Assembly: GCA_036501665.1 (NCBI GenBank)
Contig: DASXZW010000046.1
Location: 54,380-118,379, forward strand
Reading direction: 5' to 3'
DNA length: 64,000 nt
Source: DATAUD01 sp036501665
GTDB taxonomy: Bacteria > Verrucomicrobiota > Verrucomicrobiia > Limisphaerales > Palsa-1400
Shown here one piece after another: positions 8,617 through 18,700 of the stretch. The notes beneath the pieces were generated by a model. The model was not told the DNA's origin, made no database searches, and saw only the letters and a list, made by a program, of their open reading frames with translations. Every line of letters begins with the position of its first letter. Positions within the stretch are counted from its first letter, which is position 1. A program made the translations under genes and the position numbers.

Positions 8617-9882
8617 TCAAATAAAAATCGTTTCGGCGCGAGCCGGCCCCACTGAAACAATGCTTAACTTTGCGCCGGTCAAGTCGGCCAATGAGCGAAG
8701 ATACGTGCGCGCGCGCGTTGGAAGGTCCTTCCAACGCTTGCAACGATGCGTCGGCGTCATCCATCCGGGAAAATCCGCAAAAACCGGTTCGCACTTCGCC
8801 AGCAACTCGATGTCCGCCGGAACATAATCCAATTGTGCCGATCCGGCTTTGTAACCAATGCAAACACGGATCGTTTCGACCGTGTCCAACCCGTCCAGAT
8901 TCGTCACCGCCAATTCGTCGATGCCGTTAAGGATCGCCGCGTAGCGCGTTGCGACTGCGTCGAACCACCCGCAGCGCCTTGGCCGTCCTGTCGTCGCGCC
9001 AAATTCACGGCCCATCGCGTGAAGCTTGTCGGCGATCTCCGCGTTTTCAGTGGGCAGGGGGCCTTCGCCGACGCGCGTCGTGTAAGCCTTCATCACGCCC
9101 ATAACGCGATCCATACGGTGCGGTGCGACGCCCGATCCCGTGCAAGCGCCGCCAGCCGTCGTGTTGGAAGAGGTCACAAATGGATAAGTGCCGTGGTCGA
9201 TATCGAGGAATGTTCCCTGCGCTCCTTCAAAAAGAATATTTTCCTCGCGTCGCGTCGCCTCGTGAAGCAGAACGGCGGTGTTCGTGACAAACGGTTTCAA
9301 GCGATCGCCCGCGGCGCGGTAGTCGGCATGAATTTTTTGGAATGACAGCGGTTTTGCTCCGAGCGCTTTTAAAATCTCGTTGTTTTCCTGAATTTTCAGA
9401 CGAAGCAACGCTTCGAATCGACCGGCGTTGATCAAGTCGATCATTCGCAAACCCGTGCGGGCCGCCTTGTCGCCGTAAGCCGGGCCGATGCCGCGCTTGG
9501 TTGTGCCGATTTTATTTTCGCCTTTGAGCCGTTCGCGTTGAGCGTCCAGTTCGGCATGATAAGGCAGAACCAGATGCGCAGATTCGCTGATGCAAAGATT
9601 CTTGACACGCACCCCAAGACCTAGAAGTTCGTCGATTTCCGCAACCAGGCTGACGGGATCGATCACGACGCCGTTGCCGATGACGCACGTTTTGCGCGGG
9701 CGCAGGATGCCGGAGGGAATTAAATGAAGGACGTATTTTTTCTTTCCAATAAAGACCGTGTGCCCGGCGTTATTGCCGCCCTGCGTGCGCACGACGATGT
9801 CGGCGTTCTCCGTGAGCACGTCGATAATCTTGCCTTTGCCCTCATCGCCCCACTGGGCGCCCACTAAAATTGTGTTGGCCAT
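8617..9882 (-). CDS. purA: Adenylosuccinate synthetase
   Basis: A 421-residue enzyme of normal family length that condenses IMP with aspartate using GTP, the first committed step to AMP, in the cytoplasm. The opening is diagnostic: the P-loop QWGDEGKGKIIDVL and NNAGHTVFIG. Also visible are GTTKRGIGPAYGDKAAR, FEGAQGTFLDIDHGTYPFVTSS, GRPRRCGWFDAV and a C-terminal TRARTYLRSLADLTGAKLSIVSVGP. The ATG at 9882 directly precedes ANTILVGAQ. It is upstream of the HTH-MBL gene in an operon-like arrangement and is separated from the sulfatase gene by a terminator. Confidence 0.97.
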   Translation of the reverse strand: MANTILVGAQWGDEGKGKIIDVLTENADIVVRTQGGNNAGHTVFIGKKKYVLHLIPSGILRPRKTCVIGNGVVIDPVSLVAEIDELLGLGVRVKNLCISESAHLVLPYHAELDAQRERLKGENKIGTTKRGIGPAYGDKAARTGLRMIDLINAGRFEALLRLKIQENNEILKALGAKPLSFQKIHADYRAAGDRLKPFVTNTAVLLHEATRREENILFEGAQGTFLDIDHGTYPFVTSSNTTAGGACTGSGVAPHRMDRVMGVMKAYTTRVGEGPLPTENAEIADKLHAMGREFGATTGRPRRCGWFDAVATRYAAILNGIDELAVTNLDGLDTVETIRVCIGYKAGSAQLDYVPADIELLAKCEPVFADFPGWMTPTHRCKRWKDLPTRARTYLRSLADLTGAKLSIVSVGPARAETIFI

Positions 9883-9923
9883 AATTCCGCAATTACAAAA
9901 TTCAACGGCGGCGCGTCACCGCA

Positions 9924-9951
9924 ATAAAAATCCCGGAAGGTAAATTCCGGG
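9924..9951 (-). terminator. Rho-independent terminator after the sulfatase gene
   Basis: Read on the minus strand, CCCGGAA pairs with TTCCGGG around a 6-base loop (stem positions 9932-9938 and 9945-9951) and is followed by a run of T. It sits about 80 bases after the sulfatase stop and before purA. Confidence 0.7.
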
Positions 9952-10031
9952 CGTTCGCGCAAGTATTTACGGGCAGAGGCTAGAGAGAGTCAGCAAACCT
10001 GTCAACGCGTAAGGATTTTTTTCAGCGGAAA

Positions 10032-11525
10032 TTAGCGGGCTGTCAATTGGCCCGGTTGGCGTCGCCCGGAGCCGGGGCGCTTGGTCAAATCATCGCCAAG
10101 GTCCGCGCGAGCCTTTTCGGCTTCGGCTTCCAGTTGCTTGACAACTTCCGGGTGTTCCGCGGAAACATCGGTGCTTTCGGCGATATCGTTGGCAAGATCG
10201 TAAAGTTCCTCTTTCGTAATTTGACGATGCGAATAAGTCGCCGAAAGGCCGTCCCTGCCCGCCGGTTTGCCAGCCAGTGTTTGATAGGTATGCGGCATTT
10301 GCAGTTTCCAACGCCCGTCGCTTGTGGTCACTGCTTGAAGTTCGTTGACCTCGTAATAAAACCAATAGGCGCTATGCGGATTGCGCGCTCCAGACTGCCG
10401 CGAAATAATCGGCCAGACATCGAGACCATCAATTTTTCGCGAAGGCAAGTCAGCGCCAACGAGCCTCGCAATGGTCGGAAACAAGTCGATCGACATCAGC
10501 ATATCCCAGGTGTCCGCGCCGGCGGGGATGCGCCCCGGCCACCGCATTACGCACGGTTCGCGCGTGCCGCCCTCCCAATTTGTCCCTTTGCCTTCGCGCA
10601 ACGGCTTTGCCGACCCGGCGTGATTGCCGTAACAGAGCCACGGCCCGTTGTCCGAGGTGAAAATAACGAATGTATTTTCGTCGAGTCCATTGCGCCTGAG
10701 TGCGTCAAGTATTTGTCCGACGGACCAGTCGATCTCCTCGATCACATCGCCGTAAAGGCCGCGCGTTGTCTTTCCTCGGAATTTCTCGCTCACGCCCAAC
10801 GGCACATGCGGCATGTTGTGCGCAACATAGAGAAAAAACGGACGCGATTTGTTGCGTTCGATGAAACTCACCGCATGTTCGGTGTACCAGGTCGTCAAAT
10901 GATTCAAATCGGAAATCGTCATTTCCGGGCGGAAGATTTTTTCGCCGTCATAAATTGGCAGGTTCGGATATTCGCGTTTAATGGCCGCGGTTTCGGCGGA
11001 CATATTGGTGATCAAATTGGGATGATCGGGCCAATAGTCGTTGGACATCGGCAACCCGAAGTATTCATCGAAGCCGTGGCGCAACGGCATGAATTGCGGC
11101 GAATCGCCGAGATGCCACTTGCCGTAGATCGCCGTCGCGTAACCTTGTCCCTTCAGCAATTGCGCGAGGGTGATTTCATCGCTGCTGATGCCGACCTTTG
11201 TGTGTGGGCCAAGCGCGCCGTGAATTCCCACTCGGTTCGGGTAGCAGCCAGTCAAGAATGCCGTGCGCGACGCGGAGCAAACCGGCTGGGCAACATGGAA
11301 ATTTCTGAAGACCGCGCCCTCATTCGCCATTCGATCAAGGTTCGGCGTCTTGAATCCTTCCGCGCCGAATTTCCCAATGTCCGCGTAACCCTGGTCGTCT
11401 GTCAAAATAAGGACAATGTTCGGTTTGGTCTGCGCGAAGGCGGGCGAATTCAAGCCGGCGGCGAGAGAAATCAGACCCGCCATTGCAATTGCTTTTAATG
11501 AATGAAATCTAATCGCGCGGCTCAT
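10032..11525 (-). CDS. Secreted arylsulfatase-type sulfatase
   Basis: A 497-residue family S1 sulfatase, which hydrolyses sulfate esters. Residues 1-31 are a signal peptide ending SPAFA, so it acts in the periplasm or outside. The metal site begins NIVLILTDDQGYADIG. The active-site signature is CSASRTAFLTG with Cys83 as the residue converted to formylglycine; the position usually held by Pro is Ala, an accepted variant. Further conserved pieces are GKWHLGDS, HNMPHVPL, FTSDNGPW and WEGGTREP. No formylglycine-generating enzyme lies in the window. It is monocistronic as far as can be seen. The substrate is probably a sulfated polysaccharide, by analogy with other Verrucomicrobiota. Confidence 0.93.
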   Translation of the reverse strand: MSRAIRFHSLKAIAMAGLISLAAGLNSPAFAQTKPNIVLILTDDQGYADIGKFGAEGFKTPNLDRMANEGAVFRNFHVAQPVCSASRTAFLTGCYPNRVGIHGALGPHTKVGISSDEITLAQLLKGQGYATAIYGKWHLGDSPQFMPLRHGFDEYFGLPMSNDYWPDHPNLITNMSAETAAIKREYPNLPIYDGEKIFRPEMTISDLNHLTTWYTEHAVSFIERNKSRPFFLYVAHNMPHVPLGVSEKFRGKTTRGLYGDVIEEIDWSVGQILDALRRNGLDENTFVIFTSDNGPWLCYGNHAGSAKPLREGKGTNWEGGTREPCVMRWPGRIPAGADTWDMLMSIDLFPTIARLVGADLPSRKIDGLDVWPIISRQSGARNPHSAYWFYYEVNELQAVTTSDGRWKLQMPHTYQTLAGKPAGRDGLSATYSHRQITKEELYDLANDIAESTDVSAEHPEVVKQLEAEAEKARADLGDDLTKRPGSGRRQPGQLTAR

Positions 11526-11584
11526 AAAGCATAACTACGCTCGCCGCGATTTTTTCTCCAGCACCAATCGCGACAGGGCGCATC

Positions 11585-11675
11585 GTGACACCGCTACGTC
11601 GAATGACGGGAGATTTCCTCCCTCTCTTCCGCCCCTGCGGAGGAGAGGGCCGGGGAGAGGAGGCTTCTTCATCGC
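11585..11675. repeat. Partial copy of the TTGACACTGCTAC repeat family
   Basis: GTGACACCGCTACGTCGAA at 11585-11603 matches the left end of the element at 39729, and the CCTCTCTTCCGC... GCGGAGGAGAGG hairpin follows. I find no right-hand inverted end, so the copy is truncated or decayed. It lies between the divergent sulfatase and cupin genes. Confidence 0.6.
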
Positions 11676-11730
11676 ATCGGACCAAAAACATGATGCGTGT
11701 AAACCAGGATTATGGCATCAATGGGTGCGC

Positions 11731-12099
11731 ATGGATGTCAAGAATCTTTCGCAAGTCGATGCGTTCGTCACCAAGGACGGTTCGGAGATTCGCGAGCTGC
11801 TGGCCCACCGGAATTCGGCGATTCGCAACCAAAGTTTCGCGGAGGCGCGGCTCGCTCCCGGCGCAAGCACGCAGGAGCATTATCACGTTGCCACGGAGGA
11901 AATTTATTACATCACGCACGGCCAGGGAAAAATTCGCATTGACGGAGAAACTCGCGAGGTCACAGTCGGCGACGCCATCGCAATCCTGCCGGGACAGAAG
12001 CATAAACTTTGGAACACCGGTTCGGACGTCTTGCGACTGCTCTGCTGCTGCGCCCCGCCCTACGAGCACAACGACACTGTGATTACGGAAAAATTATGA
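11731..12099 (+). CDS. Single-domain cupin protein
   Basis: About 122 residues forming one cupin beta-barrel. Motif 1 is EHYHVATEEIYYITHGQGKI, with two His and a Glu as metal ligands. Motif 2 is GDAIAILPGQKHKLWNTG, supplying the third His. Such small cupins bind sugars or small molecules, and some act as mannose-6-phosphate isomerases or regulators; no substrate can be assigned. The ATG at 11731 (MDVKNLSQ) is preferred to the GTG two codons earlier. Its stop overlaps the start of the following lipoprotein gene in an ATGA, so the two are translationally coupled. Confidence 0.85.
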   Translation: MDVKNLSQVDAFVTKDGSEIRELLAHRNSAIRNQSFAEARLAPGASTQEHYHVATEEIYYITHGQGKIRIDGETREVTVGDAIAILPGQKHKLWNTGSDVLRLLCCCAPPYEHNDTVITEKL

Positions 12100-12587
12100 A
12101 AAGGATATTCATTCTGCTTGCCGCAATTTTGCTGGTGGGTTGCGAATACACAACGCCGCTGGTCACCACGCCGGATATTCTTATCGACAAGTCGCTCCTC
12201 GGCCTCTGGCAGATGAAAGAAGACGATGGCAAAATCACGCAGATGGCGGTCTTGCCCCTCGACGACAAGGAATACCTCGTATCCTACCCGCCCGCCGCAA
12301 AGGATGGGATGTTTTTCAAGGCATGTCTGTGCAGGACGGATGGAAAAACGCTCGTTCAGTTGAAGTTGATCGGGGCCGCCGACGGAAACACCCCGGACGA
12401 CAACCGCCTTTACCGATTTGCGAGTTACTCTATCTCTGGTGACAAACTCGCGGTGAGTTTCCTGAACCCCGATGTCGTGAATGAAAATGCGGCCTCGTCG
12501 AAAGAACTGGCCAAATTGATTGCGGACAATCGCGACAATCCCAAGCTTTTCAAGGAACCCGCAGTATTCGTCAAAATCAGCAAATGA
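12096..12587 (+). CDS. Hypothetical lipoprotein
   Basis: 163 residues opening MKRIFILLAAILLVGCEYTT, a lipoprotein signal with the lipobox LVGC and lipidated Cys16. The mature part is a small beta-rich domain starting SLLGLWQMKEDDGKI, resembling lipocalin-like or META-type small periplasmic domains in pattern only. It contains two further cysteines (ACLC) that might bind metal or pair. The start overlaps the stop of the cupin gene, which suggests the two products work together, for example as ligand-binding and envelope-side components. Function unknown. Confidence 0.8.
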   Translation: MKRIFILLAAILLVGCEYTTPLVTTPDILIDKSLLGLWQMKEDDGKITQMAVLPLDDKEYLVSYPPAAKDGMFFKACLCRTDGKTLVQLKLIGAADGNTPDDNRLYRFASYSISGDKLAVSFLNPDVVNENAASSKELAKLIADNRDNPKLFKEPAVFVKISK

Positions 12588-12595
12588 AAGGGTAG

Positions 12596-12616
12596 GGACG
12601 CCTCGCCGAGGCGTCC
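12596..12616. repeat. 21-bp palindromic REP-like repeat (copy 1)
   Basis: GGACGCCTCG and its inverse flank a single central base. Relative to the copies at 50638, 60908 and 61261 this copy is inverted: GGTAGG lies to its left where the others have CCTACC to their right. It is between two convergent genes and could act as a bidirectional transcript end. Confidence 0.8.
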
Positions 12617-12641
12617 ACTGAACCCGCGCAAATCATCCCGT

Positions 12642-13796
12642 TTACTGGCGAAATGGCGCGTGCCAGGGCGACCATTCTTTTTCTCCGACTCGCCGAATGC
12701 GTGACCAGTAGTCGTGGGCGGCGACAAGTGCAGTCTTGCCGTTTTGGCTTCCTGTAAATTCTCCGTTAGCGGAATCGACCGTCACACGCATCTCCTTCGC
12801 GGAAATCGGTTTTGAACGCCAAACAATGTCCGCGCCTTCCGGGTCAGCGGCTATTTCCAACTCCCAACCCGTCGATAAATTTCCTGGCGTTCGTTCCAAC
12901 ATCGGAGGAGAACTCGCAACAAGTGGCCCAATTGAGTGTGTGCTGATCACAAAATTGTCAAACCACCGGGCCTGTTTCTTGACAGAGCCGTCGTTCCAAT
13001 AATTTTCGAGGAAAACGGCGTTGATCGCGTAATCGGACCACGTCCCATGCCAATCCAGATTCGTCCGCGAAGCTTCGAGATGGCCATCCACCCACAATTC
13101 AAAGATTCCATCGGAAAGCCCGGGTTTGTTCAGTTTTATATGCGACTCCACACAAACCCATCGGCCTGATTCGGCGGGGCTGAAGATCGGCGTGTGGCCG
13201 TTGCGCGAACCGAGCCATTTTAAATGATCGAAATCGTTGTAACGCGTCGAGACCTTGACGCTGTCTCGAATCCCTGTGGCCGGGTCGATGCAAAGCATCG
13301 CGCCCTTGCCGCCCCAAACGTGCGCGATCATCCCCTGTGTCCAATTTTCGCTCGCCAGGCACGTCGCTCGCGCCAGTTTGGCGGGGTTGCCTTCCCAGCC
13401 GGATTCGTGCTTCACATACACGCGCCAGTAAATCTCATTGAACGTTTCGTTCCTGCGAATGCCGCGGTTGAAAGGGCTTCGACCAAACAAAACCTTCAAA
13501 GTTCCGGCAGTGACCTGGCCTTTTGCAAATTGGCACTTCATTGAACCGCCGCTTAATCCGCCGTCCGGCTCCCAAACGAAACTTCCGTCGGCGGAAGTAT
13601 ATTCCAGGTAACGCTCGCTTGCGACCGTCGGCGGTGCGGAAAAATCATCGTAGAAGATGACTGCAGGATCGCTTTGCGCTGGCTGTATTGCAGCCGATGA
13701 AATCGAAGCGACGCGCAGCGGCAAAGAATCCTGTGATGCCGCAGCAAGGCTCGCAATGGCGAAAGAAAACAAGAGCGCGGTCAATCTGGATTTCAC
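12642..13796 (-). CDS. Secreted concanavalin-A-fold (polysaccharide-lyase-like) protein
   Basis: 384 residues with an N-terminal signal peptide (RLTALLFSFAIASLAAAS). The body is beta-rich with YDDFSAPP, EIYWRVYVKHESGWEG, WVCVESHIKLN, DGIFELWVDGHLEASRTNLDW, VFLENYWNDGS and QARWFDNFVIST. This resembles the jelly-roll scaffold of families such as PL14/PL20 lyases and laminarinase-type lectins. A short C-terminal segment (AADPEGADIVWRSKPISA) resembles a fibronectin-like strand set. It may bind or cleave a polysaccharide, matching the neighbouring sulfatase. Catalytic residues cannot be assigned from sequence alone. Confidence 0.65.
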   Translation of the reverse strand: MKSRLTALLFSFAIASLAAASQDSLPLRVASISSAAIQPAQSDPAVIFYDDFSAPPTVASERYLEYTSADGSFVWEPDGGLSGGSMKCQFAKGQVTAGTLKVLFGRSPFNRGIRRNETFNEIYWRVYVKHESGWEGNPAKLARATCLASENWTQGMIAHVWGGKGAMLCIDPATGIRDSVKVSTRYNDFDHLKWLGSRNGHTPIFSPAESGRWVCVESHIKLNKPGLSDGIFELWVDGHLEASRTNLDWHGTWSDYAINAVFLENYWNDGSVKKQARWFDNFVISTHSIGPLVASSPPMLERTPGNLSTGWELEIAADPEGADIVWRSKPISAKEMRVTVDSANGEFTGSQNGKTALVAAHDYWSRIRRVGEKEWSPWHAPFRQ

Positions 13797-13912
13797 TGGT
13801 CCGTTTTATCATGCGGAAGTAAGCGTCGCAAGATGGCATCGCCCAGGTGCTTGTTTGGGGGACGAGATTTTAGATGCGTTTGTCCCGACGCCGTTGCAGC
13901 GTGGACAAAACG

Positions 13913-15487
13913 ATGAAATCAAAATATGACGTCGTTATCCTCGGAGCCGGTCATAATGGACTGGTGGCCGCGGCGTATCTCGCCGGCGCGGGCTTGAGCG
14001 TCCTGATGCTGGAAAAAAACGACTACATCGGCGGCGCAACAACATCGCAGCGGCTGTTTCCGGATTTTGACGCAAACATTTCGCGTTACTCGTATCTTGT
14101 GAGTCTTTTGCCGGAAAAAATTATTCGCGATCTCGGCCTTCGCGTGGAATTGAGAACGCGCTCGATTGCTTCGTTCACTCCATATACGAGGGATGTCGGG
14201 CAAAAGGCGCTTCTCTTCAGCAGCGTCAACAAAAATGTTGGTCGTGATTCCCTCCGTGAACTAGCGGGAAGCGACGCTGAATTTCAAGGGATGGAAAAGT
14301 TCTACAGCCTGAGCCGCGTCTTCGCTAAAAATGTTTGGGACACCATGCTGGAACCGTTGCGAAGCAAAGCCGAATTCGCGCAACGGTTTGGCCGGGACAA
14401 ACTCGGCGTAGAGGCATGGCGCGCCTTTGTCGAAGAGCCGCTCGGCTGCGTTGTAGAGGGTCATTTGCAAAATGATCTCGTGCGCGGCCTGGTTTTCACT
14501 GATGCCAAGATCGGCGTCTTTACTCATCCGCACGATGAATCGCTACTGCAAAACCGATGCTTTCTTTATCACGTCATCGGCAATCGCACCGGCGAATGGA
14601 AAGTCCCCATCGGCGGCATGGGGCGCGTCGCCGGCGAATTGCACCGAGTCGCAGTCGGACGTGGGGTGGAAATCCATACGCAGGCGCGGATTACAAAACT
14701 GCATCTGGAAAGTGAAACCAAAACTGTAGAGTTCCAGCTTAGCGAGGAATTATACAAGGTCGATGCGAGATTTATACTTGTCAATTGCGGCGTCAATGTT
14801 CTGAAAAAATTATTAGGACAGCCATATCACCCCGCCGTCACGCACGAAGGCTCTGTGTTGAAAATCAATATGCTTCTAAAAAGACTGCCGCGCCTGCTCG
14901 CTCCAAACCACTCCGCGCGCGACGCGTTCTGCGGAACTTTTCATATTGATGAAGGTTATGAGCAGATGAAACGAAGCCACGAGCAAGCCGCGCAAACTCA
15001 CCTCCCGGATAAAATCCCCTGCGAGGTATATTGTCACACGCTGACAGACGACAGCATTCTCTCGCCTGATCTTCGCGCGCGCGGCTTTCACACCTTGACC
15101 TTGTTCGCGCTGGATGTTCCCTGGAGATTATTTTCTGATGACAACGAGAAGATGCGCCGCGCCGCCATGCGCAAGTGTTTGGATGGATTGAACAGTTACC
15201 TGGCCGAACCCATCGAAGATTGCTTCGCCATCGCGAAAAATGACGAACCGTGCATCGAAGCCAAAACTCCTGTTGATATTGAGAACGAGCTTGGCCACTA
15301 CAGAGGGAATATTTTCCACAGCGCGCTGACTTTTCCATTCGCGGAAAATGCGGTTGAAATAGGGACCTGGGGCGTGGAAACCGAATATCCGGGAGTCTTT
15401 ATCTGCGGGGCCAGCGCGCGCCGCGGAGGCGCGGTCAGCGGCATCCCTGGACACAACGCAGCAATGAAAGTGCTCGCCTCGCTTTGA
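13913..15487 (+). CDS. FAD-dependent oxidoreductase of the phytoene desaturase (CrtI/PYROXD2) type
   Basis: 524 residues. The N-terminal dinucleotide-binding motif is DVVILGAGHNGLVAAAYLAGAGLSVLMLEKND with the following GGA. The C-terminus carries the second FAD motif, GVFICGASARRGGAVSGIPGHNAAM. These mark the CrtI-like family, which includes carotenoid desaturases and uncharacterized retinol-saturase or PYROXD2 relatives. No other carotenoid genes are in the window, so a carotenoid role is not supported and the PYROXD2-like branch is as likely. The start at 13913 removes 13 non-conserved codons from the longest frame. It converges with the PVC cytochrome gene across an inverted-repeat element. 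Confidence 0.85.
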   Translation: MKSKYDVVILGAGHNGLVAAAYLAGAGLSVLMLEKNDYIGGATTSQRLFPDFDANISRYSYLVSLLPEKIIRDLGLRVELRTRSIASFTPYTRDVGQKALLFSSVNKNVGRDSLRELAGSDAEFQGMEKFYSLSRVFAKNVWDTMLEPLRSKAEFAQRFGRDKLGVEAWRAFVEEPLGCVVEGHLQNDLVRGLVFTDAKIGVFTHPHDESLLQNRCFLYHVIGNRTGEWKVPIGGMGRVAGELHRVAVGRGVEIHTQARITKLHLESETKTVEFQLSEELYKVDARFILVNCGVNVLKKLLGQPYHPAVTHEGSVLKINMLLKRLPRLLAPNHSARDAFCGTFHIDEGYEQMKRSHEQAAQTHLPDKIPCEVYCHTLTDDSILSPDLRARGFHTLTLFALDVPWRLFSDDNEKMRRAAMRKCLDGLNSYLAEPIEDCFAIAKNDEPCIEAKTPVDIENELGHYRGNIFHSALTFPFAENAVEIGTWGVETEYPGVFICGASARRGGAVSGIPGHNAAMKVLASL

Positions 15488-15507
15488 CTTTCACCGATGC
15501 GGCAGAA

Positions 15508-15686
15508 TAGAGCAATTAAAGAAATTCTGTGGCCGTTTGAAGCGAGGATTTTTGAGTTCTGGCAAGGCTTCGGCGACAGAGCATATCCAAAGTGATCTGC
15601 GATGGAGCCGAAACGCCGCCAGAACTCAAAAAGACCGCTCTTTTTCATTAGATTCAAACGGCCACAGAATTTCTTTAATTGCTCTA
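15508..15686. mobile_element. MITE-like element with perfect 34-bp terminal inverted repeats
   Basis: Bases 15508-15541 and 15653-15686 are exact inverted copies, 34 of 34. Inside lies a second exact inverted pair of 15 bases (15549-15563 and 15618-15632). The 179-bp unit holds no gene. It separates two convergent genes and could also terminate both transcripts. The exact identity of the arms suggests a recent insertion or selection for the structure. Confidence 0.8.
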
Positions 15687-15703
15687 GCCGTCACCAAGCA
15701 GCG

Positions 15704-18700
15704 TCAATTCTTTAAAGACGCCAGGTATTCCACCACGTCGCGGATGTCAGACTTGGAGAGAACTTTTCCCAGGCCTTCCGGCATGGCGGACAATCCCTTG
15801 ACTTGCTTCTTGATGTCGCTTTTCTTCAATTTCACAGGAACGAATTCCTCCTCCTCCTGCGTCAGCAGCGTCAATTCATCATCAGTTTGGGATTTTAGAA
15901 CGCCGGAGTAGGATTTGCCGTCGTTCATTTGCACGATCAAGCTCTCGAAACCCGCCGCGATTTGTTTGTTCGGAAAAAGAATCGATTCCAAAATATATTC
16001 GCGATCGTGCCGCGTGATGATTCCCGCAAGATCAGGGCCGACTTCGCCGCCTTTGCCGTGAATTTTGTGGCAACGAAGACACGAAGCATCCGGTCGCTCC
16101 ATGAAAATCTTTTTGCCCGCCGCGGCATTGCCCCCATAAAGCGTTTCGCGAAAACCAATGAATTCATCATCGCTGCGCCGGCTATTTTCGTATTGTTTGA
16201 CCTTGTCCTTGACCAACGTCGAATCGCGGTTTGTGGCGGCCTCGATTATGTCAAGTTGAAGTTCCTTTGGCGCCTTTCCTTCGATCAAGTCACCCAGCCA
16301 TTCTGCAATCACTTGATCAGGGGCGTCGCCTTTCAACGTCCCCAGTTCGGTAAGCGCGCTTTGTTTTTCGCGCGTCGTTCCCTGTTGCAGAACCGAGGCC
16401 AGCGCCTTGACGGCTTCGCTTGGGTCGATTTGCGCCAGCAGTTTCATGCCCGCTTCGCGAACCGTGTGGTCGCCGTCCGCCATCGACATTTGCACAACAT
16501 CCTGGAGGTGGGAATCGTGGAACTCTCCCAATGCCTCGAGCGCCGCAACCCGCAATTTCCCGGAGGCTTGATTGTTTGTAGCGAGGTTGAGCAAAAGCGG
16601 CGCGGTGGCAGTCAACGACAATTTTTTCGCCGCGACAATTGCGGCAAGCTGCACACCATCTGGAGCGTCGGCGAGAATTTTGGAGAATACCGGCGTCAAA
16701 GCGGTGCTTGCCGGTTTCCCATCGCGCGGGGGCAGGGGACGCCAAAATCCGGTGACCCGGTCCCGAGGCCCTGGCGCGGCCCAAGTTTCCAAAGCGAACA
16801 GCGCTTCTTCGCGAACCTTGGAAGTCGCGTCTCCTTGCGTCGCATAATCAGCCAGGGCAGTTGCGTTTTGTTCTGAGCCAAGGCGGAAATTCGCATTGAC
16901 CACCCGCCAATCGAGAGGTTCGGAATGCGTTGGCTTGTCAATCAACGACGCCAATTGAGGCATCGCCTCGTTGATCGGCACATCATTGATCGCGCGCGCC
17001 GCTTCCAACACCAGCAGCGGATCACTGTCATGCAAAAAAATTGACACTTCCGGCATTTTCAATCGTCGCATCGCGAGCAATGCCCCCATGCGCACAGACC
17101 GGGATTCATCTTTTCCGGCGGCGACCAATTCAGCCTGGTCAGCCGTGCCGACGAGTCCCATGACGCCCGCGTGGCGAAGGAAAGGGTCGCTATCCGCATT
17201 ATCGCGCAGAACAGTAATAAGAGGCGCGACTGCTTCTTTTGTCCCAATTTTACTGAGGGCGATTGCGGCGAAAAAGCGGACCCGTGAACTCGAATCCTTT
17301 AATTGCTCAATGAGTCCACTGCCCGCACTTGCGAACTGGGCTTCGCCGAAAACCTTCGCCGTTTGCGCCCGCACTTCGGCGTCCTTGTCCTGGAGCAATG
17401 GTTTCAGCGGCGTGAGCGCATCCACATGGCCAGCGCGGCTGATTTGTCCGAGGCCCCAAATGCCGTGAAGACGCGCGAGCGCATTGGTCCCGTCCAGCGC
17501 GGTTTCGACCAAGTCTGCAGTGTAGTCGCGATTCAGGGCAGGCTTCGATTTCTCAGCGAGGGCGCGGTCCACGATTTCAAATTGCGCTTCCTGACGGACT
17601 CGTTGGTCGGGATGGCTGAGCAATGTTTCCAGTTCCTTGCGCCCCTTGTGTTCCATTCCGTCCGCGATGAGTTGCTTGGTTTCCTGAACGAGTTTCGAGT
17701 TGACAAGGTCCGGGTCATAAAGACGGTAAAGCCGGCCCAATCCGATGGCGTCCCAACCTTGAACCCAATCTGAGACGAACATCCGGCCGTCCGGGCTGAA
17801 TTTGACGTCAGTCGCCAGGATGTTCCAGAAGAATTCCGTGTGATCGACCATTTTGAAACCCGCGCCGGTTTCCTTCAGGCCAAAGCCGTGAACGCCGCTG
17901 TTCCTGGGCGTGCCTCGAAAATCGCACAGGAAAAAGTGGTCGTTGTAAGACTCTGGAAACCCGGTTCCGGGATAATGCGCAATGCCGGAAGGGCCGCTTC
18001 CGATATGAGCAATCGGCGGTACGAGATAAGCCGCCTGATCGGGGAAATGGAGGTGCCATAATTTCTCCGAATTCCAAACACCGGCGGGCGTCGTATCGCT
18101 GAATTGATTCGGGACGCGCCACCCGCTATCGCCGTCCTGCACTATATAGACCAGGCGCGCCGCATCCCCGTAATCGCAATTATTGTCGCCGCTGAAAAGA
18201 TTTCCGTGGTCGTCGAACGCCAAATCCTGCGGATTGCGCAATCCGTAGGCGAATACTTCGAGTCCGGAGCCATCGAGATTGCAGCGGAGCACCGAACCGG
18301 TATCGGGATAATCCAGCGTCTTGCCTTCTTTTGTAACAACGTGCAACCCACGATCTCCGATGCTGAAATAAAGCCGCCCGTCCGGCCCAAGGATAAGCCC
18401 GTGCAAGTCATGCCCCGCATAATTGTAGCGAACGCCATAACCGTAACTTAGCGAAGTCTTTTCCTGCACCGTGCCGGTGTGATTGGTGTCCCGCAACAAC
18501 CAGAGGTTCGGAATGTCCGTATAATAAACGTCGCCCTTACGCGCCAGAACACCGGCGCCGAGGCCTTCAAGTATGCCATTGAAGCCGCCCGCGAAAATCG
18601 TCGAGTGGTCGGCTTTTCCGGTTCCTTTTGTGTCCTCCAATAAGCGTATTTGGTCGGGAGCCACGCCAAGGTCCTTCTCGTGGTCGCCCAGGAATTTTTT

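Noticed and set aside
10047..11498. A 483-codon frame on the plus strand opposite the sulfatase gene
   Set aside because: It is a shadow of the sulfatase, which has full motifs; the antisense translation shows no recognisable domain.
13913..15487. A carotenoid biosynthesis assignment for the oxidoreductase
   Set aside because: Family resemblance alone; no crtB or other carotenoid gene is in the window and PYROXD2-like members have other roles.
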